Source of the DNA: Tetragonia tetragonoides
Taxonomy: Eukaryota; Streptophyta; Magnoliopsida; Caryophyllales; Aizoaceae
Length of the DNA stretch: 64,000 nt
Direction: 5' to 3'
Assembly: GCA_038025085.1 (NCBI GenBank)
Contig: CM076153.1
Location: 8,463,501 to 8,527,500 of the forward strand
Shown here: piece after piece, positions 1 through 12,400 of the stretch
How positions within the stretch are numbered: position 1 is the first letter of the stretch
Layout of the letters: each line of letters starts with the position of its first letter
Notes under the pieces: model-generated
Told to the model about the DNA's origin: nothing
Seen by the model: only the letters and a program-made list of their open reading frames with translations
The model's database searches: none
Made by a program: the position numbers and the translations under genes

Positions 1-2
1 AC

Positions 3-3000
3 TCAAAAAACCTATTGGCTACCTTTTTGTCAGATGGATGCCTATGTGTTCTAGAGCTTCCAGCTCTGTCCTTTTGGGAAGATCTAGAAGGTAAAGAATA
101 TGCTGTTGAAGCTTCATGTTCAGAAATAACATTGGGGTCTCTTTTGCATCTTCAATGGTTGGATTCTCATACACTTCTTGGTGCTTCTCATTTTGGGTTC
201 AGTCATACAAAATGCTTGTCACAGACTACATCCAAGAACAATGAGCTTCTGGGTTACCACTTGGTGGAAATTGAGGCTCTTTGTTCTGAAAATCTTGTCC
301 CGGATTCAGTAACTTGTTCAGGTTGGAACATTGAAGTCTCCAGTCAGATCTTTGTAGAGAAACTGATAATCAGCATCGCTTCCAATGCTTCCAAAAAGGG
401 TACAGCTTTTGTTCAGTTTAATGGTGGAGATGTTTTTGAGTATGTGTCACAGGCAAGTATTCCCCAATCAGCTTCAGCTCCACTCTTTGAGAAACATAAT
501 GCTGTGGATCTGTCATCATCTTGCCCTTGGATGACCGTGGCTTATGTGAAACAAGGTTCGCAGATGAAGCCTTTGGTATTTGGACTTCATGAACATGGGG
601 TACTGCACAATGATGGGGGAATATTATGCAACAATTGCAGCACCTTTGCAGTTTATTCTAGTTCGGCTGATCAAATGATTACACACTTGATTTTTGCAAC
701 CAAGCAGGATTTGCTATATGTTGTTGACATCTCTGATATTTTGGACGGGAGTGCTCAGGTAAAATATGAGAACTTCCTGCAAACTGCCAGAAAAAGAAGA
801 GCAGATGAAAATAGAAATTTTATTAATATATGGGAAAGGAGTGCTAAAATCATTGGTGTTCTTCATGGAGATGAAGCTGCTGTTCTACTACAAACAAGTA
901 GAGGGAACTTGGAATGCATCTACCCGAGAAAGTTGGTCCTGACCGCGATCATTACTGCTCTGGTACAAAGGCGGTTTAAAGATGCCTTACTTATGGTGAG
1001 GCGGCATAGGATTGATTTCAATATAATTGTTGATTATTGTGGTTCACAAGCCTTTCTCCCGTATGCTTCTGAGTTTGTGAGGCAGGTAAACAATCTGAGT
1101 CATATCACTGAGTTTGTTTGTGCCATGAAGAATGAGAACACATCTGAGAAGTTGTACAAAAACCATATCTCATTTCTTTCCACCAAGGATTTGAAAGACG
1201 GGAATGTCAGAGTTGTAGAGGATTTTGATTCCAACAAGGTGTCCTCTGTACTCATGGCCATAAGGAGGGCCCTTGAGGAGCAGATACCTGAAAGTCCCTC
1301 CAGGGAACTTTGCATCTTGACCACCCTTGCTCGAAGTGATCCCCCAGCCCTTGAGGAAGCTTTGGGGAGAATAAAAGTTACTAGAGAATTGGAACTGTCG
1401 GGTTCCCATAACGAAAGAAGAACATCTTATCCATCTGCTGAAGAGGCGCTGAAACATCTGTTGTGGTTATGTGATCCTGATGCTGTCTTTGAAGCTGCAC
1501 TCGGCCTGTATGATTTAAATCTTGCAGCTATTGTGGCATTGAATGCTCAAAAAGATCCAAAGGAGTTTCTTCCTTTCCTCCAGGAACTGGAGCGCATGCC
1601 AATTCTTGTAATGCAGTATAGCATTGACCTTCAACTGCGGAGATATGAGAAGGCTCTCAGACATATTGTTTCTGCAGGGGAGGCACATCACGCAGAATGC
1701 ATGGCTCTTTTGAAAGATCAGCCTCAGCTGTTCCCTCTTGGACTTCAGTTGTTTACTGATCTTTCTAAGAGAAGGCAGGTTTATGAGGCATGGGGTGATC
1801 ATCTTGTGGATGAGAAATGCTTTGAGGAAGCTGCTACTGCATTTTTATGCTGCTTCTGTCTGGAAAAAGCTCTCAAGGCATATCGAGCTGGTGGTATCTG
1901 GGAGGGAGTACTGACTGTTGCTGGTCTTCTTAAACTTGGAAAAGAAGAGGTTCTCAAGCTGGCACATGAACTTTGTGAAGAACTCCAAGCACTTGGTAAA
2001 CCAGGGGAAGCTGCCAAGATTGCTTTAGAATACTGTGGCGATCTGAATTCTGCAATCAGCTTAGTCATTAGTGCAAGGCAATGGGAGGAGGCTCTGAGGA
2101 TTGCCTTTATGCACAGGAATGATAATGTAATTGCAGAAGTGAAAAATGCTTCTATGGAGTGTGCCGTGATCTTGGTTAATGAATTTGAGGAGGGGCTGGA
2201 GAAAATTGGAAAGTATCTGGCACGCTATTTGGCTGTCCGCCAGCGAAGATTGCTGCTTGCAGCCAAGCTCCAGGCTGAGGATCGTTCTGTGAACGACATT
2301 GATGAGGATACTGTATCAGAAACTAGCAGTAACCTCAGTGGCATGAGTGCTTATACTACCGGGTAATCCAAATTTTTGTTTGCATGAACTTTGCATATGT
2401 GCCGCATCACGCTTTATTAATTGATCATGGTAATGCATCACAAACTAGACGCTTTGCGGATCTAAGAATATATTGCTCGTCACTCACATGCTTGCCAGAC
2501 AAGTGGGCCGGGCTCTTAGGCCTAATACAACAAGGGAAGCGGAATGGTTAATGGCTCACATCACAAACACCACTTTTGATGCTCGGACTTGGCATATTAC
2601 CCTGCCGTACCCTGTCGACGCGACCTGGGTACAGACACGGGATATGGGTCCGACACGTTAAAAAAAAAGAAAAGAAAAGTGGACACGGCTGCTCTGGGTG
2701 CTGTCCGTAATCTCTGGCCATGGATCTCTAGCCTTCTCCGGCTTCTTGCCAGCAGAATGAGAGAGGCTTGACTCTTGAGGATCTTTAAATGGAGAGATTA
2801 ATCCGGAGTGGAGACTGAGGGAGAATGTAAATTAGGAAAGAGAGCGAGTGGACTTTTAAATGGAGAGGAGAGACATGATTTGAATAAAACTATTGGTCAT
2901 TTAAAAGCTTCAGAGGTATCCCCTTTTGGCCATGCAGATTGTTTGACTTCCGGTCAAAACAGTCTCCTTCATATGCTGTTTTTTTTAAAAAAATTGATAT

Positions 3001-3821
3001 CCACATGTCCATATTTTAAATTCCGACACTTATAATATGTGTCCCCGTATTTCAAGTTAAAAACCAAGCCCGATGCCCGTACCCAAGTCAGAGCATTAGA
3101 ACACCACCCATGTTAGAATTGAGGGGAGCGTTGAACCACCAACTTGAAGGTTAGAGGTGTGGATGCTCTACACTCGCTGATGACCTTTATTCTTTAATTG
3201 GCTCTTCACTTTACATGGTCGCTTTTCCTATTGGTATATTTTGTAGTCCTAGTTTCTATTTATTTTTCAACTTATTCTGATGTTCAACTTTACCAACATA
3301 TTCAACTTTATCTGGCAGGTCGAGGAAAGGTTCTGTTGCTTCTTTCAGTTCAAGTACTCCAAGCAAGACAAGAGAAAGAAGGCGTCAAAAGAAAAAAGGA
3401 AAAATTCGTGCTGGGAGGTACTCAATCAGTTGGATTTTAGTTTCCTTTTAATGCAATGCTCTCCTTTATTCTGATGTGTGGCACAAAATCTGTATGATGC
3501 AGCCCTGATGAAGAAATAGCTCTAGTAGAGCATCTTAAAGGTATGTCTATGACCTCTGGCGCCAAGTCCGAGCTGAAATCTCTGCTGTCTACCCTTTTGA
3601 TGCTTGGCATGGAAGAAACTGCAAGGAAGCTACAGCACATTGGCGAGACATTTCAACTTTCTCAAATGGCTGCTGTCAAATTAGCAGAAGATGCAATGTC
3701 TACTGATATTATTGATGATCATGCTTATGCTTTGGGCCGTTACGTGAAGAAAGTGAAATGTGAAGAGTATGATGATTCAGAAGCTTCTGTATGGCGCTCC
3801 AAAATATTGATTTCACCATAA
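3..3821 (+). CDS. ELP1: Elongator complex protein 1 (ELP1/IKI3), C-terminal part
   Basis: ELP1 is the scaffold subunit of the six-subunit Elongator complex, which modifies wobble uridines of tRNAs; plant mutants (elo2/abo1) have growth and ABA phenotypes. The frame is open from base 3, so the gene enters from the left edge. Three coding exons join in phase: 3-2362, 3319-3417 and 3503-3821. The long first exon carries the end of the beta-propeller and the alpha-solenoid (residues near KLVLTAIITALVQRRF, then QLRRYEKALRHI). It ends in the conserved ETSSNLSGMSAYTTG stretch. Exon 2 encodes the basic Arg/Lys-rich tRNA-binding tail (SKTRERRRQKKKGKIRAGS). Exon 3 ends KILISP-stop, which resembles the C-terminus I remember for Arabidopsis ELP1. 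The part present is about 925 residues of a protein usually near 1,300. The identification is firm; the N-terminal third lies outside the window. Confidence 0.95.
2363..3318. repeat. ELP1 intron with an insertion-like inverted repeat
   Basis: This 956-bp intron separates two ELP1 coding exons. Bases 2622-3089 look like an inserted element. The left side reads GACCTGGGTACAGACACGGG and the right side, on the other strand, reads GACTTGGGTACGGGCATCGGG, forming an imperfect inverted repeat with GTCCGACAC-type motifs inside. I see no coding potential and could not define a target-site duplication. It is probably a degenerate non-autonomous element. Confidence 0.4.
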
Positions 3822-3931
3822 GAGGCAAGTCTAAATATTTAGTTTGTGTTTTATGGATGAACCTCACAGTTAGGCATGATGCATGGTATATGATATGCCT
3901 TTCAACTTGCATGTTTTTCTTTTTGCTTCAG

Positions 3932-4102
3932 TTTCTGAAATGTCACATCTGTCAACTGGAGTCTAGCTCAGTAGATGAATCATTTGGTATGTGCTACAGA
4001 TGTGGTAGGGTGGCTGTAGTACTGTTCATGAGGGAAGCCACTAGTATGAGATGTGCTCTATGCCGTTCTAGGGGGAAAAAATGTGTTTGCGTGAAAGGTT
4101 AA
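3932..4102 (+). other. Possible alternative ELP1 last exon with a CxxC-rich tail
   Basis: Just past the ELP1 stop, a pyrimidine-rich tract and cttcag (ending 3931) precede an open frame of 56 codons. It contains KCHIC, MCYRC and RCALC, three CxxC pairs, followed by CVC. A GTATGG donor-like site at 3789 inside ELP1 exon 3 lies in phase 0, as does the acceptor, so splicing 3788 to 3932 would replace the last ten residues (VWRSKILISP) by this tail without a frameshift. It has no good start of its own in a spliced context. I do not recognise the sequence as a known zinc ribbon. It may be a real alternative exon, a remnant of another gene, or chance. Confidence 0.3.
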
Positions 4103-4450
4103 TAAATGATCAGTTTTTTATTTTTTTTTTGATAATTTAAATAATGAGAATAACATCCTAAAGGTGGAAGGAGAATAACATCCTGTGGACAGAGGGATAT
4201 CAGCCAAGTTGCTGCGTAAATTACGGGCTGCTGCCTGCTCTTTAAGGAATGTATTTTTTAGTACATCTTGCTTGTGTGCCTCCGCATTGGCGAGTCTGGA
4301 AATCATTTGTGCTTGCATGCATTATCAGCAGGCCACTTTTTTCTGTCGTGAATCATTCAAGGTTTGAAGTGTGCAATAGACGTGACTGGGATCCATTTGG
4401 ATGGAATTGATGCGTCTGCTTGTTAGTTACATTAGTTTTGGCAGGCACAA
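4103..4450. other. ELP1 downstream region, no gene seen
   Basis: AT-rich sequence that may include ELP1 3' untranslated region. I see no convincing coding frame or structured element. Confidence 0.4.
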
Positions 4451-4630
4451 GGCAATGGTTCTTCACTACACCTAAGTGTAGCCAACTTGGCCACACCCTC
4501 TCAAAGTATTTTTATTTATTTTATATTTTTAACTTTTTTCAAAATGTAGTAGACTATATTCTTGGACACCCACTACTTCATAGTGGGTGTAGCCAAGTTG
4601 GCTCCTCTAAGGTGTAGCCAAGAATTTGCC
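4451..4630. mobile_element. Short MITE with long imperfect terminal inverted repeats
   Basis: The left end reads GGCAAtggTTCTTcaCTACACC and continues to GTGTAGCCAACTTGG. The right end, read on the opposite strand, gives GGCAAatTCTTggCTACACC and then AGCCAACTTGG. The ends therefore pair over roughly 35 bp around an AT-rich centre that includes a second small inverted repeat (cccacta/tagtggg). The total is about 180 bp with no ORF. Flanks gcacaa (left) and gcacac (right) may be a decayed target-site duplication. The superfamily is not clear. Confidence 0.65.
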
Positions 4631-5600
4631 GCACACGGGGATGGAAAGTCCTAGTGATGGGCATGTTTTACTATCACTTGACATTATGGTTGGAGAGGAC
4701 TCCGATAATTTTACTAAATATAAATCTGATTTCTTTGCCTTTACTCTTTAGTGTCACGGTGAATGATGTATGAGATGCTTCCTTTTCAGTAAAACTTGTA
4801 GATATTATGGTATATTATCTAAATTCTCATCAATGTTTATGCAGCTTACTTGGTCTTGTCCTCCTTGGGTCCTTATTTACAAGAGTTTGCACCATTCCAT
4901 TTATTATGGTAGTTTAAATTGTCAAATAAATAATATTTTCAACTGTGTTTATGTTTGTCAACTTTATTTGTTTGTTAAATCCCATTCTACTTCTCCTTGA
5001 TACACCACATTGAATGCTTATTGTTTGATTTGCAGTGAGACTTCACAATAGTGAGTTCAGTCACAGAGGCATCAATGCCTGCAAATTCTTTTGAAGCGTG
5101 GTGGAATTGGCAATGGAACATTCTTCGGCAACACTTTGAACAATGATGTTTTGGTTTCAGGTGCTTGATTCATGAATAGTGCTATTACAGTCGAGCAGTA
5201 GCCAGGGGAGAATCTCTTTGACTGATGTTTCAAAGTGTTCATGACAGAAATCGCAACAGCAGGCTGTGGTACCTATAATTTGGAAGGCATCAGATCAGCA
5301 ACCTGCCCCATTTTTTGTTACACTTTAACTGAGCCTGTAATTTTTCCCTTGTTTGTAGTTAAAACTTCAGCTAGTTATTATTCTAAGAATGACATAGCTT
5401 CTGAACCTCAGGGTTGCACATATTGGAAGTCTTGATTCGCCCCGGGTAAGTTACAGAAAGAAAGATGTTTCAAGTAGAAAATGTTTACTTGAAATCAAGA
5501 CGCAATAGGTAGGCAATCTCTCTCAAACTTCTAATTCTGAGTTTCTTGTTCCATCTGTATTCCAAAGAATATGTTTTTGATTTTTTTTTTTGAAGGGATA
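4631..5600. other. Intergenic region between MITE and LINE fragment, no gene seen
   Basis: About 970 bp of AT-rich DNA between two convergent genes. An acceptor-like tttgatttgcag at 5024-5035 could belong to a spliced ELP1 3' untranslated region, but I have no supporting pairing. No coding frame here resembles a known protein. Confidence 0.4.
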
Positions 5601-5990
5601 TTTTTTTGATTGAATAATATACCACACCACCAGTACTAATTGGTCTACCTCGGTTAACTAGTAGTTTAGAGATAACTTTAACCAACGTGTTACAAAGACT
5701 AATTGGTCGAAAGTGATTAGCTGGATAGGTTCTGTCACTTTAGGGATAAGAGCTATAAAGGTATGATTAATTTCCTTGAGCATTTTTCCGTGATGAAAGA
5801 AGGCTTTAACTGCTTCACACACCTCAGAGCCAATCAAACCCCAAAAATATTGAAAAAATCCAACAACAAAACCATCTGGCCCTGGAGTTTTGTGCGGATT
5901 CATTTAAAATACGGTAGTCTTAATTTCCTCATTGATGAACGGTGCCGTTAAGCTGTCCTTATCATCTGCAGAAATGCGTGGACAGATGTC
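5601..5990 (-). mobile_element. Decayed LINE (non-LTR retrotransposon) reverse-transcriptase fragment
   Basis: On the minus strand the frame 5903-5658 reads NPHKTPGPDGFVVGFFQYFW, followed by a stretch ending INHTFIALIPK. This is the start of the plant L1-type reverse-transcriptase domain (KAPGPDG then LIPK). The neighbouring frame (5685 downwards) supplies KVISKLLVNR, which normally follows a few residues later, so at least one frameshift separates them. The fragment then stops and runs into T-rich sequence on the plus strand. It is a dead, 5'- and 3'-truncated copy. Confidence 0.8.
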
Positions 5991-6489
5991 CGACAAAGGA
6001 AGGGGTTGGCCTATTACTAACTCTTCTTACCTTTATAAAAAATAAAAAAAATTACTAGGGGCTTCACAGAAGAATAGAGAAAAAGTGAGGGGCCTCTAAG
6101 CAAGGTCATAATTATGAATTTAAAAAAAAAATGAATAGCTTGAGAAGAGGGCATATAGATTATAGAAGGAAAATGTAATTACTAATTGGTATCCCTCACT
6201 TTAGTATTCTAACAATAAATAAATGATACACAGCATACTTTATGACCAAAGATAAAGCAAGGCTAAATATACACTACTACACTAGCATACTACAGGCTAA
6301 TTAGCAACCTAAACTAATACAAATACATGTCACAGAATATACAATTCTAATTCCGCAAAGTACAAAAATTCATATTTCATTCACAGCTCTTCGTTATCAT
6401 TGTAGTTGCATTGCAGCAAAATCATTATATTTCCACCAGTATTAAGAGATTAAAATCTTCTACATGATCTTGCATCCGAAAAAACGAGA
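5991..6489. other. Probable THOC1 3' untranslated region and short intergenic stretch
   Basis: AT-rich sequence immediately downstream (minus-strand sense) of the THOC1 stop codon. It probably holds the 3' untranslated region and polyadenylation site. No coding frame is seen. Confidence 0.5.
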
Positions 6490-9400
6490 TTAGCCGACTG
6501 CTTCTAAATCAATATCAGCATCTGTCTCCCCATCAATCATCCCCAGCTCAGCTTCTGGATCTGTTTCTAGTTGTCCTGCTTCCAGTGCCTCAGGGTTTTC
6601 TGGACTCTGCTTTTGAAGCTCATCTGTTGGGGTACCAGCTTGAGAATTATTGCCCGTTACAGGTGTGGAGTCCATGTCCACCTGGCCTGCTGCAGCTTCA
6701 AGATCAGTTCTGCCACCTTCACCATCCATATCACTCGCAGGTATTGCGCTCTGTTCGGTTAGAGATGTAATTAAAAGATTAGGAATTGGAGCAATATCAG
6801 AAAACCTGAAGTAGGATTATTCCAGAAACAAAAGAAAAAAATACACCTCAAAACACGATAACCAGAGGACGCAATTTCATGATGTTTTATCCACAATTTA
6901 AAACAAATCCAAACGACTTTATAAATACAAGCATAAGTTGTCCCACAGACAGGACTTTTGCAGAAGTCCTCTCTCTTCCGACCAAAACCACAAGCAAAAC
7001 ATGAGAATGACAATAACTGACACAATGAAGTTTCTCAGAGATGAAGATATTCAAATTTTTACCTGATTATCTTCTGACGGAGCTGCAGAATCCTTGGTTT
7101 CATCCTTCTTGGCACGTTTAGACTTTTCATTTGGTTTTGCCTGATATTTTGACCTCATCTCAGGAGGCAAAAGTTCTAGAGGCACAACTCCTTCAATACC
7201 AAATTCAGTAAACTGGAAGAAAGAAAGAAACAAAGCAATCACCATTTCCTGTTTAAAAGGAACACTTTGGCGTTCTTATTTTGTAAATAAAGACACAATA
7301 TAACATACTCTAGAAAATCCTTCCAAGTCTTGTCGAGCAGAGAAACGAAGACCTTTCCAACAATAGACCTGGACACAAGTAAAAACACAGATGAACAATC
7401 ATAATGAAGCAGTTCTAGGTCTACAGAAATCAGTTGCCGAACTCGATTAAAAAAGGTTACAGTCAGATGTCTACTAATCATCAAACAATACACGGGCATA
7501 TCAAACAAGAGAGCACGAGTGAAATCTCAAGGATGATAATTCAAAGCTGAAAGTTTCACTACCCCAACCCATCCTAGAGCAAGCGTTAAGTTATGGCTTC
7601 AGGAAATGGACATGATATGATTGACTACACAAGCAAAAATACTTTCAAAACATACAACTACCAGACACAAAGCTTTAACAAGAAGCTGAGAAGGACCTAT
7701 CTTGGTAAGGCTATCCGAAAATTTACTTAAGAGTCCTTCAAACAATCTGCTTCTCAAGATGCATTTACAAGAATTATTTCACATGCTTGATGGATTTAAC
7801 TCCTTCTAGACCACAACCACTGGTACAGGCACCCAAGAGAATCTACCTTCCGAGATTATCCTACACAAATTTATGGATAATAGATACTGATGGAAAGAAG
7901 AAATTGGGGCTGGGGGTTGTGCTCTGAAGTTTATTTAGTTAAGGTAGATTGTAATAATCCATTTTTGTTTGTTTCAGCACTTTTCACTTTTCAGTCAGGT
8001 TAGGTTTACCCAAAAGTTAGTCGAAAATAAAGAGCTTTTATGACATGTTCGAGCCACTTTCATGTCACAAATAAATTAAAATTACAACAAAAAAAAAGAA
8101 AAATAAAAAGAAAAAGGGAAGCACTAAAATTAACTCCATCTTTTTGTAGACAGCTCCATATCATAAGAGAACCTTGTTATTTATCCGAGTCTATGTAACA
8201 AATACTTCTCAGGAGCTCCTGATGGGAAATTGGCGAGATTGGATTACATAAGAAATTCATTGAAAGACACAAATGAAATTTCAGAACGAAAAGACAAACA
8301 ATTGACGTGTGGTCCAAACAAAATAACTTTAAGAGTTATTATTCCAGAAAGAATAACAACACAACAACAAAATAAAAGCCATGCCCACCCAACCACATTA
8401 ATAACACAAAAGTATGAACTTACCTTGTTATTTTTGTGATGATACTCAGCTTCTATACCAGCAGATTCATCCATCTGTTATTTTAAATCCCAATGCAATC
8501 ATGTTAAAGGTAAAAAATGAACAAGTTTTCCATAGATGGGAATCAGGTTTTCCATAGATGAAAATCAGGTAAAAAAAGAAAAAAAGGAATCTCTCAAAAT
8601 TAGGACATTTCCATTCCTTAAAAGCTTCTTACACTCTAACTTGTGTAAGGGCACACTGGATACTATGCCCAGAGAGATCAGTGCAAGAAGCTATTTACGG
8701 AGTGCAAAAGAAACATTGGTAAAAATTTGACTTCTTATTTTGAAGCAGAGTGGAAAGGACTTTACATCTTCAGCCAGTGGCTTCCAGTACTCCATGATCG
8801 ACGCAGTCTTAACACGCTCAGGATCAGTGAGGGCATTCTGCAAAGCAGGTACAAGTACAGTAAAAGAGCAGAATGGATGGCAGATAGCAACAAGAGATGG
8901 TGCCAATAATTGATGTAAACACAACACATCCAAAGAGTTTAAGCCTAGCAGACAAACCGGATTTTGATCGGACCATTTCCACAGCTGAGAAAGTTCTTTG
9001 TTCCCCAATCTCCACCTTGGCCGGCTGCAATGACATGAGAAAACTCTCACCTTCATTTCTGAAGCTAAACTACCAGAAGTACCAACATTTTCCAGGAAAT
9101 AAAAACCGAAACTCATCACAGATTCCTCAGAGTCATCCTGAGGAGCAAGTCTTCCAAAGAAAGAACCCCAAGTATGCAAAGCAGCATTTCAATGGTGCTA
9201 TAAAAACAAAACAATCCCTGAATGCACCAGCCACCAGCAGAGTGCCATAAAATATTACTCCCTCCGAAAATTTCGTAATTTAAAATGTCCTTTTAGATTT
9301 TCATGTCAAAGTTGGACCGTTGATTTTTGGAAAAGACACTTCACAATATGAAAAAGTACGTGGACTTCGTATTGACGTACCTTCAAAATCTTATATTTTT

Positions 9401-12400
9401 ATAATTTTGTATCTACATATTTCAAGAGAAAATAATGGTCAAAGTTTGGCTCTAAAAGCGACGACAAATACCAATTTGCTCCCCTTTGTCCAACAACTTA
9501 TTCCACTTGAATGTGTTCCACCGACATATCCATCCCTTTCGCATAATAAGAAAATAAGCTAATTACACATAAAAGCTTGCAGTGTCACAATAGAGAAACC
9601 AGTGGCTATGGTATACACATTTTGCAAAAATGACAAATTCCGATAAATTAAATAAAAAAAAGAAGCAGGTTTAAAGGTAAATTGTGCGAGCCCTTGTATG
9701 CCAATTTATCTTTCAGGCATCATGCCATTTACCCCTTCTGCGAATTACAAGATAGGTCTAAGTAATAGGGTTCATTCTTTGAGCGCATTTCCCAACAGAT
9801 AAGCCTTTCCACAGTCTATTACTCGATAGTGTCAGTTGTTCAATCCTCACCATATTATTGTCTCTCTTTTCTACACAAATGTTACAAGACAAGTTGATGG
9901 TTGAGAGTTAGATGGGCTATAAATGTTCTTTTCCATTGCGTGACCAGAAAATCTGACATGTTCAAAACTGTGAAGTTTTCATCCTTTCCTTCCCTAGCGA
10001 GAGCTTCTCTCCACCACCCATACAACTGCACAATATAAAGTGAGCATATCTCAACTCCAAGTGTGCATAATCCCTTAGTCAATAAAGATAAATAACTGAA
10101 ATCCTATAGAAAGCAAACTTCTACTAGCAAAAGGTCCACATCCACTTCACAATTATTATTAAACCCCCATCACGAAAAGGATAAATCTAACAATCTAGAA
10201 ATGCTGCTTTTATTTTTATTTTTATTTTTATTTTTATCTCAGAAATGCTGCTTTTATAAGATGTGCCTGCATATGGTGAAATCTTACTAGAATTGCAGCT
10301 CCTTATCGGTACCTTCTCTCTCATACTTAGGGGGGGTCTATATCTACCAAGTTTAAGATCAATTCATACCGTTTCTTTAAACCATCAACCTTCATTTCCA
10401 CTGGTTGTTTTTCAAATGGTGGGCAACCATCACGCTTCCACCATACCTAGAAGAAAAACAAATATGATAAATAAATTATATTACATAAGCTGCAAATTAA
10501 GGCGTGGCATAGTCATAGGAACAAACAAGTGCTCACCCAATTTCTTTCACGTTCTAAAATATGCTCAACACTCGTCAGGAACTCTTTTCCTTTGGGAGGA
10601 GTCACTTCAAGAAGCCTCTTTACACGCTCCTCAGAAGACCTTATTTCTTCTTTCTACAATCGGCATTTGAGGATTACTTAGATTTATCACATTTTGACCA
10701 TAATACCCTTTCATAACACCTATTATTACTAGTATTGTAACAAGAGTAAGCAGAGGGTATTACTAAACATTACAACCATAATTCATTACTATACAGGAGA
10801 TCCCGGACATAGTACACAGCAAAAGTAACTATTATTTTCGGAGAAAGTGAGTATTGACGCAACAACGTTAAATTGACTACTGTAATGTTATTCACAGATA
10901 ATTTAATAGCCCATATGGAACACTAATGTTCAGTTCTTACCACTTGGGTCATTGGGCGCGAAAACTAGTGAAAATTGAGTTACACATACGTACCTCTTAC
11001 AAAGTTTTAGACTATTGGTTATTTTAATTCATTTACAAGATTCCAGAATTGCTACAATTATAGGAACATCGGTTGACTGATGATTCAAGTTACTCCAAAA
11101 TGTATCAATAAATTGAATAACATACTTCCTTCTTCAGATTCATGTCATATTGAATGACAATATTATTTGATACCTTCCTGTCCAAAACCCTATCTAAGGA
11201 GCCCCAACTCACCCTATGATAGACCTTTTCCAGTTTAAAAAGCAACTCCCAAGAATCCCTATGTTTTGCCTCATTTACATCTCATTAGCAACCTCATGTC
11301 CAAATTTTGCCACTCGAAGATGTAGGTTCTAATTAGGACCATCTTAAACCTGCTAGACAGGACTTTATTAACAGTATTTTAAACCATAGAGAGCAGGCCA
11401 ATTTGACCAAAGTCTCTAACCTTAATAGATTGTCTTTCTGGTGACAAAGGTGACAAGAGTAGAATTAAAGCTCTATCCTTTTCCTTTTTTTTTTTCTTAT
11501 AGCATGGGTGCCCAGGAAATTTAAGCTCTTTCCCAAAACCCCATCCTCATGAAAGTCGGTCACAATTCTAACAAGACTCTCCCTGATAAACTCCCAGCAA
11601 TTTTAAAAGGTATAATAACACCATCAGGTCAGAGGATCTTATCTCTTTATTAATGCCACAGACCACACACCTGATTTCCTACACTTAATCTCTCACTATG
11701 TTTGTGGTGAAATAGGACCCAATCGAGCCTGCAATCATCAGCCTCCTGACATGCCCTCCCGATTAGGTTCATAATCTTGTTTTCTTTTTCCAAAATAAAA
11801 TTGGTTCATAATCTTTTGATTGATTACCTCTACGCTATGAGTCCCTAACTCCTAACTCCTCCAAGCTAGCGTCTCTTATAAGTGAACTAAAAGCAATTAA
11901 CTTCCATCTCTCTCGATGCCAGTTCTGTATCTTTCAGTTTATCTTCCCATCTGTTTCATTAAAACTTCAAAACAAATAGCCCCTATTTTCAAGCATCCCA
12001 AAAAGATTGAACAGAAAAGGGTGAGGCAAACAAAAAAAAAAAAGTGATGAAGTAGAACTAACCATTGCATCTGATGGCAAATCCTTGTCACTCTTACCAG
12101 GGGCCTGTCAAATGGGAGAGGGGGGGGGGATATTGGTGTTAATAAGCACGATAGTAACATCCAGGTCCATGTTAAATTAAGTTAAGGAGATCCAGATGAT
12201 AATGAAAAGAAAAAAAAAGCTTTAAATATCTAAACTAGCACACGAAACGAAAGAACAAACCCTAATGCTCCTTCAATGCAGACCACAAAAGAGCACAAAT
12301 TCATCTTTTTCCCACTTTTTTTAATCAGTAAATAGATGTCACTGATACCTAAAGGATGCTGCAGCAAGCACCCAAGATTATAGAAAGACCATAAATGATA

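Noticed and set aside
3820..3931. GC-AG intron (AGAG|GCAAGT ... cttcag) after the ELP1 stop
   Set aside because: The donor fits the GC consensus, but joining it leads to a stop soon after and leaves the cysteine-rich frame out of phase; the GTATGG donor at 3789 fits better.
9882..10082. 66-residue minus-strand frame (WWREALAREG...) between two THOC1 exons
   Set aside because: The flanking exons join in phase without it and the family has no such segment; it is intronic.
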